A stretch of DNA of 64,000 nt, taken from the NCBI RefSeq assembly GCF_010894455.1, contig NZ_JAAIXY010000008.1, positions 248,001 through 312,000 of the forward strand. Direction: 5' to 3'. Positions 42,452 through 50,448 of this stretch are shown one piece after another (position 1 is the stretch's first letter; each line of letters begins with the position of its first letter). The notes under the pieces were generated by a model that saw only the letters and a program-made list of their open reading frames with translations, made no database searches and had not been told where the DNA came from. Both the position numbers and the translations under genes were made by a program. This stretch comes from Myxococcus eversor. GTDB taxonomy: Bacteria; Myxococcota; Myxococcia; Myxococcales; Myxococcaceae.

Positions 42452-44053
42452 ATGACGAATGTCGTGAGAGGTGCGCTCGTTGCCTCGTTGTGCCTGGGTA
42501 TCGGCAGTGGTTGTTCCCGAGAAGTCGCCGAAGTGGTGGAAGTGCCCGTCAACCTGGGACCCTCGCAGGTACTCGAGGACCATGGAGACTGGGCCCCGGA
42601 GCCCCTGGCCGCCTGTTCCCTGCTGCCCAGTGACGGCGCCGCCGCCGAGTGCGGTACCCCGGAGTCCTTTGACGTGTCGGCGTGTGAGCTCGGCTCGCTG
42701 ACGGGCCTGGATGCCAATGGCCACTTCACCGTGCATGTTCTTGAAAAGCACCTCAGCGAGCTCCCCAACAACCATCTCACCGGCGCGCTGAACTTCGTGT
42801 CGGGGGGACAGGTGCTCTCCGGCGGCGTCCCCCTGCGCGAGGCCCGCGTGGAGGGGAGCACGTTCTTCATCACCCACTACGGCACGCTCCCGGATGGACG
42901 CACGTTCCGCTCATCCTTCATGGGGTGCAAGGCACCGAGCCCCAGCCGGGTGACGGGGTGCTACGTGTCGTGTGTGGCGGGGAAGCCCCTCTACGAGGCC
43001 ACCTTCGAGGCGGAGAAGGTCCAGCGGCGCGCGGGAGAGGAGGAGGCCTCGGGGCTCACCCTCGTGGGAGAGGGCGTGGTGCCCCAGGGCATCGTCGCGG
43101 ATGTCTTCGTCGCCAAGGGGCATGCGTATGTCGTCTCGTTGGAGCATGCGGTCGCGGGGCCTGGCGGCCTGTACGTCTTCGACTTGAGTGACCGCACCGC
43201 GCCCCGGCTCGTGAGCACCATCACCTATCCGGGCGACAGCTATTGGAATGGCGTGTGGGCCAAGGGCGATGCGCTCTATGTCGCGAGCGCGGCCCGGGGA
43301 CTGCTCGTCTTCGACATCTCCGAGCCGGCCAACCCGAAGCTCCTGCGCTCGCTGCCCGATGGCCGCTCCATCAACGCGCACACCGTCCACGGCGACAACA
43401 ACCGGCTCTATGTCATGTCCGCCTCGCCCACGCCGGAGACGCTCATCTTCGACGTGAAGAACGAGCGCGAGCCGGTGCTGCTCGGCCGCTACGCGGACCC
43501 GAGCGTGAATCCCCTGGTCGCCTCCTTCCCGCATGACGCCACGTCGTGGGGGCCGCGCCTCTTCCTCAATCACTGGGCCGCGGGGTTGCTGGTGCTCGAC
43601 GTGAGCGACCCGACGAACGTGGTGAAGAAGGGCGAGTATGTCTATCCACGCGCCACCAGCCACACCAACCGCTGGCACTACGTGAACAACCGGCTCATCG
43701 TCTTCGAGGGCGGCGAGGACTGGGGGGCACATGTCCGCGCCCTCGACATGACGGATCTGGAGAACCCCGTGCTCATCGGCGAGTACCGCCTGTCTCCGGG
43801 CGTCTCCATCCACAACATGGAGCTGAAGGGCAACCTGCTCTATCTCGCCCACTATCAGCACGGGGTGCGCGTGGTGGACGTGTCCCGTCCCTCACAGATG
43901 CGCGAGGTCGCCCACTTCAACACCTGGCGGGGCACGGACCGGGCTCGCGGCACCTTGTTCCATGACGGCGCCATCGGCATGCGCGTCCCGGACGACGGCC
44001 ATGTCTATGTCATCGACACCTCGCGCGGCCTGCTCATCTTCGAGGAGCTGTAG
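42452..44053 (+). CDS. LVIVD-repeat beta-propeller lipoprotein
   Basis: A 533-residue protein. The signal ends at lipobox GIGSGC. After a ~190-residue N-terminal region comes a propeller with repeats of the LVIVD type: GGLYVFDLSDRTAPRLVSTI, RGLLVFDISEPANPKLLRSL, AGLLVLDVSDPTNVVKKGEY, VRALDMTDLENPVLIGEY and HGVRVVDVSRPSQMREV. Such proteins are surface or periplasmic and bind proteins or substrates; the ligand is unknown. A strong hairpin terminator follows. Confidence 0.88.
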   Translation: MTNVVRGALVASLCLGIGSGCSREVAEVVEVPVNLGPSQVLEDHGDWAPEPLAACSLLPSDGAAAECGTPESFDVSACELGSLTGLDANGHFTVHVLEKHLSELPNNHLTGALNFVSGGQVLSGGVPLREARVEGSTFFITHYGTLPDGRTFRSSFMGCKAPSPSRVTGCYVSCVAGKPLYEATFEAEKVQRRAGEEEASGLTLVGEGVVPQGIVADVFVAKGHAYVVSLEHAVAGPGGLYVFDLSDRTAPRLVSTITYPGDSYWNGVWAKGDALYVASAARGLLVFDISEPANPKLLRSLPDGRSINAHTVHGDNNRLYVMSASPTPETLIFDVKNEREPVLLGRYADPSVNPLVASFPHDATSWGPRLFLNHWAAGLLVLDVSDPTNVVKKGEYVYPRATSHTNRWHYVNNRLIVFEGGEDWGAHVRALDMTDLENPVLIGEYRLSPGVSIHNMELKGNLLYLAHYQHGVRVVDVSRPSQMREVAHFNTWRGTDRARGTLFHDGAIGMRVPDDGHVYVIDTSRGLLIFEEL

Positions 44054-44073
44054 CCGGTAGGCGGAAGTCCTTC

Positions 44074-44103
44074 ACCGGAGGCGGGCGGGCGCTCGCCTCC
44101 GGT
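44074..44103. terminator. Strong GC-rich hairpin after LVIVD gene
   Basis: ACCGGAGGCG and CGCCTCCGGT form a perfect 10-bp stem with a 10-nt loop, 20 bp after the stop. There is only a weak T run after it. Confidence 0.7.
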
Positions 44104-44273
44104 GTTGAACGAATGGGCCGGGCGCCGGTACGAGGCCCGTCCGGACGCGTAGCCCTTTCCAGGCCATCTGCCATACGCTGCGGAGCAGGGTGCCGGTGGT
44201 CGAACATGGATTCCTCGGGGGGATTGCCGCGGGCCGATGTCCCGGACGCCATCCTTCCGCAGGAAACGGAAAG

Positions 44274-45311
44274 ATGGCCTCGATGCTTCGCAATGGGTGT
44301 TGGTCGTTGGTGTTGTTCGTGCTCGTCGGCTGCGGTTCGCAGCACCACGGTGCGAAGGTGCACGAGCGCCGCGCCGCCATCCGCGCCTCGCACGCGGAGA
44401 AGTACGGCTCGGGCGACGGCTTCCAGTCCACGTCCTGGGGCATGACGCGCGACCAGGTCCGGGCGATGTACCCGGGGACGGAGGAGACCTCCCACGGGGA
44501 CCTGGTCCTCACCACGAAGCTCGCGGAACACCCGGCCCAGGTGTTCTTCCTCTTCGCGGGTGGGCGCCTGGGCTCCGTCTTCGTGCGCTTCGCGACGCCG
44601 GCGAACGTCCGCGTCGACCACCAGGAGGTGGTGGCGCTGCTGACCGCCAAGTACGGCCGCGCTTCGAAGCGGGGCACGTCACGGCGCGTGCACAAGTACC
44701 GCGAGTCGCTCGACCTCGCATGGTTGCTCAACCAGAGCGCGCCTCTCGCGCCCACGAACTTCCCCGCCGCCACGGACTCTCGGGACGAGGAGTCCATGAG
44801 CGCCTCCGCGTCGACGGAGTCGGGAGCCCAGGTCGCCGAAGGTGCTCCGCCCGAGGGTGCTGTCACGCAGTCCGGTGGTGCCCAGGTCGCGGGGGCTCCG
44901 CCCGACGGTGCGCCCAATGAGTTCCCCGCACCCGCGCGGTCCGAAGCCCAGGTGTCCGAAGGACAGCCTCCGCTGGTCGAGGCGCGCCCGGATGGAGACT
45001 CGCTGGACGAGGACGGCTCGCGGGACACGGCGGTGGCCTCGGCGCCCGACGCGAGTGTCTCCGAATCGGAGGAGGAGGCCCCTCTGTTCGGCCCCATCTC
45101 CGAGCCCGAGGTGAACATCGCCCGTCGCGGCCTCGTGGTCGTCGCCAACTGGAAGGCGCCGGGGACGACCGTCCGCCTCGTGGGCTACCAGTTCCCCCGG
45201 GAGCGACTGCTCACGCTCCACTACGAGAGCCCCGAGTACGCGTGGGAGATTCGCGACGGGCTGACGAGCCTCCTGAGGCAGCAGCGCCGCGCCCAGGCCC
45301 GGGACTTCTAG
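44274..45311 (+). CDS. Hypothetical lipoprotein
   Basis: A 345-residue protein. The start is put at the ATG at 44274; a second ATG is at 44283. A short signal ends in the lipobox LVGC. The mature N-terminal part is TSWGMTRDQVRAMYPGTEET, like small periplasmic domains of myxobacteria. The middle (about 165-275) is a low-complexity Pro/Glu/Ala/Ser region (QVAEGAPPEGAVTQSGGAQV) that probably spans the envelope. The C-terminal part has RLVGYQFPRERLLTLHYESP. No family was recognised. Confidence 0.75.
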   Translation: MASMLRNGCWSLVLFVLVGCGSQHHGAKVHERRAAIRASHAEKYGSGDGFQSTSWGMTRDQVRAMYPGTEETSHGDLVLTTKLAEHPAQVFFLFAGGRLGSVFVRFATPANVRVDHQEVVALLTAKYGRASKRGTSRRVHKYRESLDLAWLLNQSAPLAPTNFPAATDSRDEESMSASASTESGAQVAEGAPPEGAVTQSGGAQVAGAPPDGAPNEFPAPARSEAQVSEGQPPLVEARPDGDSLDEDGSRDTAVASAPDASVSESEEEAPLFGPISEPEVNIARRGLVVVANWKAPGTTVRLVGYQFPRERLLTLHYESPEYAWEIRDGLTSLLRQQRRAQARDF

Positions 45312-45372
45312 CTGTCCCCCGAGTGCCCCTCGCTTGGACGGGAGGGGCACTCCAGGGCCTCCGCCTGGTCCG

Positions 45373-45395
45373 ACTGTTCGTTCAGTAGGAACAGT
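45373..45395. promoter_or_regulatory. Perfect palindromic operator upstream of SDR gene
   Basis: ACTGTTC, 9-nt spacer, GAACAGT: two perfect 7-bp arms, typical of TetR-type dimer binding. It lies 88 bp upstream of the SDR start. No TetR gene is in the window. Confidence 0.7.
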
Positions 45396-45483
45396 GATGC
45401 CCATTTCCGGGCCATTATTTCGGCCGCGCGAAAGCACACTGTTCTCCCATGCCGGTGACGAACCGCCGGCCAGGAGGAACGAC

Positions 45484-46224
45484 ATGAACGCACAGACGCA
45501 GAAGGTGGCGCTCGTCACCGGCGCTGCTCGCGGCATCGGTGCCGCCATCGCGGAGCGGCTCGCCCAGGACGGCTTCGCCGTCATCGTGAACTACGCGGAG
45601 TCGGCCGGGCCCGCGGAGGCGCTCGTCCGGAAGATTGAGCAGGCGGGCGGCAAGGCGCTGGCCGCCAAGGCCGATGTCAGCAAGAGCGCGGAGGTGCGGC
45701 GCCTGTTCGACGCGGCCGAGACGGCCTTCGGCGGCGTGGATGTGCTCGTCAACAACGCCGGCATCATGAGCCTCGCCACGCTGGCGGACACCGACGACGC
45801 CACCTTCGAACGGCAAATCGCCGTCAACCTCCAGGGCACCTTCAACACCCTGCGCGAGGCCTCCCGCCGACTGCGTGACGGCGGCCGCATCATCAACCTC
45901 TCCTCCAGCGTGGTGGGCCTGCTCCAGCCGACCTACGGCGTGTATGCGGGCACCAAGGCCGCGGTGGAGGCGATGACGAGCGTGCTGGCCAAGGAGCTGC
46001 GCGGCAAGAACATCACCGTCAACGCCGTCGCCCCCGGCCCCACCGCCACGGACCTGTTCCTCAAGGGCAAACCCCAGGAAGTGGTGGACCGCATGGCGAA
46101 GCTCTCGCCCCTGGAGCGGCTGGGGCAGCCCGTCGACATCGCCGCCACCGTCGCCTTCCTCGCCAGTCCCGACGCGGGCTGGGTCAACGGTCAGGTGCTG
46201 CGCGCCAACGGCGGAATCATCTGA
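45484..46224 (+). CDS. Short-chain dehydrogenase/reductase
   Basis: A 246-residue classical SDR from the ATG at 45484, preceded by AGGAGGA. It has TGAARGIGAAIAERL (cofactor loop), NNAGIMSL, the active-site Ser in INLSSSVVG, Tyr-x3-Lys in YGVYAGTKAAVEAM, and APGPTATDL. The enzyme probably reduces a ketone or an acyl chain with NAD(P)H. The substrate is not evident. The palindromic operator upstream suggests induction by an effector of a TetR-like repressor. Confidence 0.9.
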   Translation: MNAQTQKVALVTGAARGIGAAIAERLAQDGFAVIVNYAESAGPAEALVRKIEQAGGKALAAKADVSKSAEVRRLFDAAETAFGGVDVLVNNAGIMSLATLADTDDATFERQIAVNLQGTFNTLREASRRLRDGGRIINLSSSVVGLLQPTYGVYAGTKAAVEAMTSVLAKELRGKNITVNAVAPGPTATDLFLKGKPQEVVDRMAKLSPLERLGQPVDIAATVAFLASPDAGWVNGQVLRANGGII

Positions 46225-46236
46225 GCAAGCGATTGC

Positions 46237-46259
46237 GCGTCACGGCTTCACGGTGACGC
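46237..46259. terminator. Hairpin between convergent SDR and phosphoesterase genes
   Basis: GCGTCAC, a 9-nt loop and GTGACGC form a perfect 7-bp stem that overlaps the end of the phosphoesterase gene. It may serve both genes. Confidence 0.45.
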
Positions 46260-46916
46260 ATTCACATCCACGTACGCGCGGAGGGCCGGCACGGAGACGA
46301 GGCGGCCCTCCGGCATCACATAGGCCGTGAGTCGCCCGCCGTACACGCAGCCCGAGTCCAGGCCCACCGCATGCGGATGCCGCTGCACGCCGCGCATGGC
46401 GTCGTGGCCGAAGATGACCAGCTCCGGGCCCTTCCAGCAGCTCGCCCAGGGCACGCCGCCATCCACGCGCTTCGACGGCGTCCCGTCCGGGGCGATGCTG
46501 CGCAGGTTGAGCAGCTCGTCCGTGCGCTGCGCTTCCAAGGGGACACCGGGCACCAGTCCGCCATGCACCGCGAGGGCATTCAGGTCCGGGAAGCGGCGGT
46601 ACAGCGGCTGCGCCTCCAGATATGTCCAGTCCTCGGGCGTCAGCGTCTCCAGCACCTGGCGATGCTCCTTGCCCAGCTTCTTGCCCTCGGGGGCCCGGCC
46701 CGCATGCCAGCGCAGCACGTGCGCGTCGTGGTTGCCCCTCACCGCGAGCAGCCCCTTCTCGCGAGCGCACCGCACCACGCCCGCCGAGTCCGGCCCCTTC
46801 GCCACCAGGTCGCCCACCAGCACCACGCGGTCGTCCGGCCGCCAGCCACATGCGGCCAGCAGCGCGTGCAACTCGTCCGCGCAGCCGTGGACGTCTCCGA
46901 TGAAGAGCGTTCGCAT
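46248..46916 (-). CDS. Metallophosphoesterase, diadenosine tetraphosphatase-like
   Basis: A 222-residue calcineurin-like enzyme: FIGDVHGCADELHALL, VLVGDLVAKGPDSAGVVRC, VRGNHDAHVL, AVHGGLVPGVPL, and FGHDAMRGV provide the two-metal Asp/His/Asn set. This is the layout of PrpA/ApaH-type bacterial phosphatases, which hydrolyse Ap4A or protein phosphoesters. It is convergent with the SDR gene. Confidence 0.88.
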   Translation of the reverse strand: MRTLFIGDVHGCADELHALLAACGWRPDDRVVLVGDLVAKGPDSAGVVRCAREKGLLAVRGNHDAHVLRWHAGRAPEGKKLGKEHRQVLETLTPEDWTYLEAQPLYRRFPDLNALAVHGGLVPGVPLEAQRTDELLNLRSIAPDGTPSKRVDGGVPWASCWKGPELVIFGHDAMRGVQRHPHAVGLDSGCVYGGRLTAYVMPEGRLVSVPALRAYVDVNASP

Positions 46917-47016
46917 CCCGCCTCTTCTTTAATTCGCTTCGACGCTCCGGGGAATCCTCTCGAAAGGGGCTCCCCTCTGCCCGCCTCCACCTCCAGGGAG
47001 GTGCGGGGCCCGCGCG

Positions 47017-47934
47017 TCAGTCCGCCTTCGAGCGCAGCAGGCGACTGAGATTCACGTCGAGCTGGCTGGAGATGAGGCGCAGCACGCTGTCGAGCTGGGA
47101 GCCGGTGAGGCGCAGTCGCTCGGTGAGCAGCCGCCGGGTCTCCTGGAGGAGCGAGTCCTGCGCGGACACCACCCAGCGCGCCGCGGTGGAGCGGTGCACG
47201 CCGTAGAGCGCGCCGAGCTGGTCGATGCTCAGCCCGTCCAGGTACTTCAGGCGCAGGAAGTTGCGCTGACGAGGCTCGAGGATGCCGAGCGCCGCGGAGA
47301 ACGAGGTGCTGAACTCCGCGCGGTACGTGTTCTTGAGGTACAGCAGCTCCGGGTCGTCCCCCGGCGCCACGAGCATCGACAGGTCCCCGTCATCCGCCTG
47401 GGGATGTCCGCTGCGCTGGCGCTGCCAGTCGAGCGCGAGCCACAGCGCCGCGGCCCGCACCCACCCGCTGAGTGGACCCGTGCCCGGGTAGGCGGCCAAC
47501 CGGGCGGGCGCGTCCTGGGTTCCCACGAGCATGCGCTGGCGCAGCAGCTGACGGACCTCGTCGAGCCCCGTGGGCGGCAGCTTCAGCCGCGCGACGGCCG
47601 CGTTCACCTCGGGGAGGAAGCTCGACTCGAAGGCGTTCAGCGCGGAGGGCAGTTGGTCCGCGGCGGCGCGGGCCAGGTACACGTCCGCGAGGTGGAGCTT
47701 CTCCACGTCCTCGGAGGGCGCCTGGGTGGGAAGCAGCCTCGCGAGATGGCCGACGAAGCGCACGCCGTCCAGCTCCACTCCGGGCCAGGCCGAGCGCCCG
47801 GTGGAGAGAGCGCGCGCCAGCCGCTCCTGAAGCAGGGGCAGCGACGGCTCCGGCGCGGAGGAGACGCCACGCGCCGCGATGAAGGCCTGGGCCAGGGAAA
47901 CGTCCGGGGGGGACACGCCGTGGGACGATAGCAC
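47017..47934 (-). CDS. Sigma-70 family factor, Myxococcales-specific type
   Basis: A protein of about 305 residues from the GTG at 47934; the exact start is uncertain, and an in-frame GTG lies a few codons downstream. The C-terminal part has a clear sigma region 4: LEPRQRNFLRLKYLDGLSID, LGALYGVHRSTAARWVVSAQ. The middle (PLSGWVRAAALWLALDWQRQ) corresponds to region 2. The long N-terminal part matches no general sigma region and fits the family I recall as TIGR03001 (Myxococcales family 1). The cognate regulon and anti-sigma are not visible. It is divergent from alanine racemase. Confidence 0.8.
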   Translation of the reverse strand: MLSSHGVSPPDVSLAQAFIAARGVSSAPEPSLPLLQERLARALSTGRSAWPGVELDGVRFVGHLARLLPTQAPSEDVEKLHLADVYLARAAADQLPSALNAFESSFLPEVNAAVARLKLPPTGLDEVRQLLRQRMLVGTQDAPARLAAYPGTGPLSGWVRAAALWLALDWQRQRSGHPQADDGDLSMLVAPGDDPELLYLKNTYRAEFSTSFSAALGILEPRQRNFLRLKYLDGLSIDQLGALYGVHRSTAARWVVSAQDSLLQETRRLLTERLRLTGSQLDSVLRLISSQLDVNLSRLLRSKAD

Positions 47935-48139
47935 CCCCCTCGCGTAATCCGGATTCAACCATTTCCGAAGTGAACTCTTGTCTCCCTCGGTTCGCTGATG
48001 GAGGAGGGCTTTCGGGACGACAGGTGTGGCAAGGGGCGGGCCCGGGCGCCTGGTGCGCCTGCTCCGTCCACGGACGCCCGTGTCTCGTGGGCCGCGAAAT
48101 CCATGGCCCGGCCATTGCTGGTATGGGGCGGGAGTCGAC

Positions 48140-49360
48140 GTGTTGTCGGAGGTGAACGTGGAGTCCATTGGCGGCGGGCCCGGGGATGCGGCCCATACCT
48201 CGTGGTTGGAGCTGAGCGCGGGTGCGCTGCGGCACAACGTGGAGGTGTTCCGGGTGCTGGAGGGGCGGGACGGGACGTCGCCTCCGCTGGGCGTGGTGCT
48301 CAAGGGCAACGCCTACGGGCACGGGCTGGCGCAGGTGCTGCCGCTGGTCCACGGGCTGGTGGACATCCTCTACTTCATCGCGCCGCAGGATGCGCTGAAG
48401 GTGCGCGAGCACGAGCGGGCCCAGGGCCTGTCACCCCGGCAGGTGGTGGTGCTGGGCGCGGTGGCGCCGCACGAGGCGGTGGTGCTGGCGCGCGAGGGCG
48501 TGGAGGTGGTGGTGCCGGACCGTGGCTGGGAGGACGCGGTGCCGGTGCTGCGCGCGGCGAAGCTGGAGCGGCCCCTGCGGGTGCACGTCCACATCGACAC
48601 GGGCCTGGGGCGCGAGGGCTTCACGCTGGAGCAGATTCCGCGTGAGACACAGTTCCTCGTCGACGCGCGGGACGTACTGGAGGTGGTGGGCGCGCTGAGC
48701 CACTTCGCCAACACGGAGGACGTGACGGAGCAGGGCTACGCGCTCGCGCAGGTGGACGCGTTCGAGACGGGGCTGCGCCTCTTGGAGGGACAGCTGGGGC
48801 AGGGGCGCTTGCAGCGGCACATCGCCGCGAGCGCCGCGACGCTGGTGCTTCCCCGGGCGCGCTACGAGGCGCAGCGGGTGGGGATTTCGCTGTATGGGCT
48901 GTGGCCTTCGGCGGAGACGCGGCTGTCGGCGCGGCTGGTGCTGGGCGAGGTGCCGGTGCTCAAGCCGGTGCTGTCCTGGCGGTGCCGCAGCCAGGTGGTG
49001 AAGTGGCTGCCCGCGGACAGCTACGTGGGCTACGGCTGCACGTACCGGACGTCGGAGCCCACGCGCATCGCCGTGCTGCCGGTGGGCTACTACGACGGGT
49101 ATCCGAGGCTGGCGTCGGGCAAGGCGCACGTGCTGGTGAACGGGCGGCGGTGCGCGGTGCTGGGGCGGGTGATGATGAACCACCTCATCGTCGACGTGAC
49201 GCGCGCCACGCATGACGAGCGCCCGGTGACCGCCACGCTGATGGGGCGCGACGGAGACGAGTCCGTCAGCGCCGAGGCGCTCGCCGGCTGGGCGCAGACG
49301 CTGCACTACGAGATTGTCGCGCGCCTGGGCACGCACCTGCGCCGCGTGGTGGTGGAGTAG
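48140..49360 (+). CDS. alr: Alanine racemase
   Basis: A 406-residue PLP enzyme from the GTG at 48140 (GGGAG upstream). It has the PLP lysine in VVLKGNAYGHG (Lys55; usual motif VVKANAYGHG), HVHIDTGLGREGF, LSHFANTED, and the second catalytic Tyr in VGYGCTYRTSEP. D-alanine for peptidoglycan is the product. The 205-bp upstream region is shared with the divergent sigma gene. The lysine context is slightly unusual (KGNAYG), and substrates other than alanine are possible. Confidence 0.88.
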   Translation: MLSEVNVESIGGGPGDAAHTSWLELSAGALRHNVEVFRVLEGRDGTSPPLGVVLKGNAYGHGLAQVLPLVHGLVDILYFIAPQDALKVREHERAQGLSPRQVVVLGAVAPHEAVVLAREGVEVVVPDRGWEDAVPVLRAAKLERPLRVHVHIDTGLGREGFTLEQIPRETQFLVDARDVLEVVGALSHFANTEDVTEQGYALAQVDAFETGLRLLEGQLGQGRLQRHIAASAATLVLPRARYEAQRVGISLYGLWPSAETRLSARLVLGEVPVLKPVLSWRCRSQVVKWLPADSYVGYGCTYRTSEPTRIAVLPVGYYDGYPRLASGKAHVLVNGRRCAVLGRVMMNHLIVDVTRATHDERPVTATLMGRDGDESVSAEALAGWAQTLHYEIVARLGTHLRRVVVE

Positions 49361-49366
49361 GGGCTC

Positions 49367-50365
49367 TCAGCGCTTCGCGTCCGCCGCGCTGGGGGGCTGC
49401 ACCTTCCAGCGGCGGTGCAGCCACATCCACTGGTGCGGGTACTTGCGGATGCAGCGCTCCAGCGCAGCGGTGACGCGCGCGGTGTGCTCCGTAATCGGGT
49501 CCTCGCACTCGCCCGGCGCGGGCGGGAGGATGGGGCCTTCCACTTCCATCCGCAGGCGCGCGCCCAGCTTGCCGTTGCGCACGCCCATCACCACGAACAC
49601 CGGCGCGCCCGTGCGCTGCGCGGTCACCGCCATGGCGGGCGTCGTGGACGCGAGCCTCCCGAAGAACGGCACGAACACCGCGGCCTTCGCCGGCAGCGCC
49701 TGGTCCAGCAGCATGAAGGGCGACTCGCCGCGCTCCACCGCTTCCGCGAGCTCCTGGATGGCGCCGCGCGGGTAGATGAGCCCCGCGGGAAGGCGCAACC
49801 GGTTCTCCGCGATGCGCGTGTTGAGCGCGCCCTTCAACGGACGCACCAGCGCATCAATCGGCACGCCCCGTCGCACCACCATGTCTCCCAGGAGCTCCCA
49901 GTTGCCGAAGTGCGCCGTCACTATCAGCGCGCCCTTGCCCGAGGCCACGCGCGCCTTCAGCGCCTCCCAGGCCTCCGTGCCCTCGATGCCCTGCTCGGCC
50001 CAGTCGGCCGGCAGCCGGTCTCCCGAGGGCAGCGACTCCAGCACCACGCGCGACATGTTGATGTACGCGCCGCGCGCGATGTCCCGCCGCTCCGCGTCGG
50101 TCTTCTCCGGCAGCGCGTGCGCCAGGTTGTCCAACACGACGCGGCGTCGGATGCCCAGCGTGTACGCGAGATTGCCCACGAAGCGAGCGATGGCGTCACG
50201 TGACGCGGGCGACAGCCACGTGATGAACGCGAAGACGAAGCGCGTCACGAACTTCACCACCGGGCCAGGCGGCGTGCCGATGATGCGGCGCAGATGCTCG
50301 GGGGGCAGCTTCGCGGCGTTCGCTTGCGGGACGGACTGGTCGGAAATGGGAGCGGGCGAGGACAC
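49367..50365 (-). CDS. Lipid A biosynthesis lauroyl/myristoyl acyltransferase (LpxL/HtrB family)
   Basis: A 332-residue protein from the GTG at 50365 (GGAG upstream). An N-terminal hydrophobic segment (VVKFVTRFVFAFITW) anchors it to the inner membrane. The catalytic HFGNWE motif is near residue 140, with RPLKGALNTRI and FMLLDQALPAKAAVFVPFFG following. It adds a secondary acyl chain to lipid A. It is convergent with alanine racemase, 6 bp apart. Confidence 0.87.
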   Translation of the reverse strand: MSSPAPISDQSVPQANAAKLPPEHLRRIIGTPPGPVVKFVTRFVFAFITWLSPASRDAIARFVGNLAYTLGIRRRVVLDNLAHALPEKTDAERRDIARGAYINMSRVVLESLPSGDRLPADWAEQGIEGTEAWEALKARVASGKGALIVTAHFGNWELLGDMVVRRGVPIDALVRPLKGALNTRIAENRLRLPAGLIYPRGAIQELAEAVERGESPFMLLDQALPAKAAVFVPFFGRLASTTPAMAVTAQRTGAPVFVVMGVRNGKLGARLRMEVEGPILPPAPGECEDPITEHTARVTAALERCIRKYPHQWMWLHRRWKVQPPSAADAKR

Positions 50366-50448
50366 GGCGGCACTCCACCCCGAAGTGAAGATTACGGCAA
50401 GAACACACTCATGCTCGGCGCTACCCTGGCTGCTCTTCATGGGCCACT

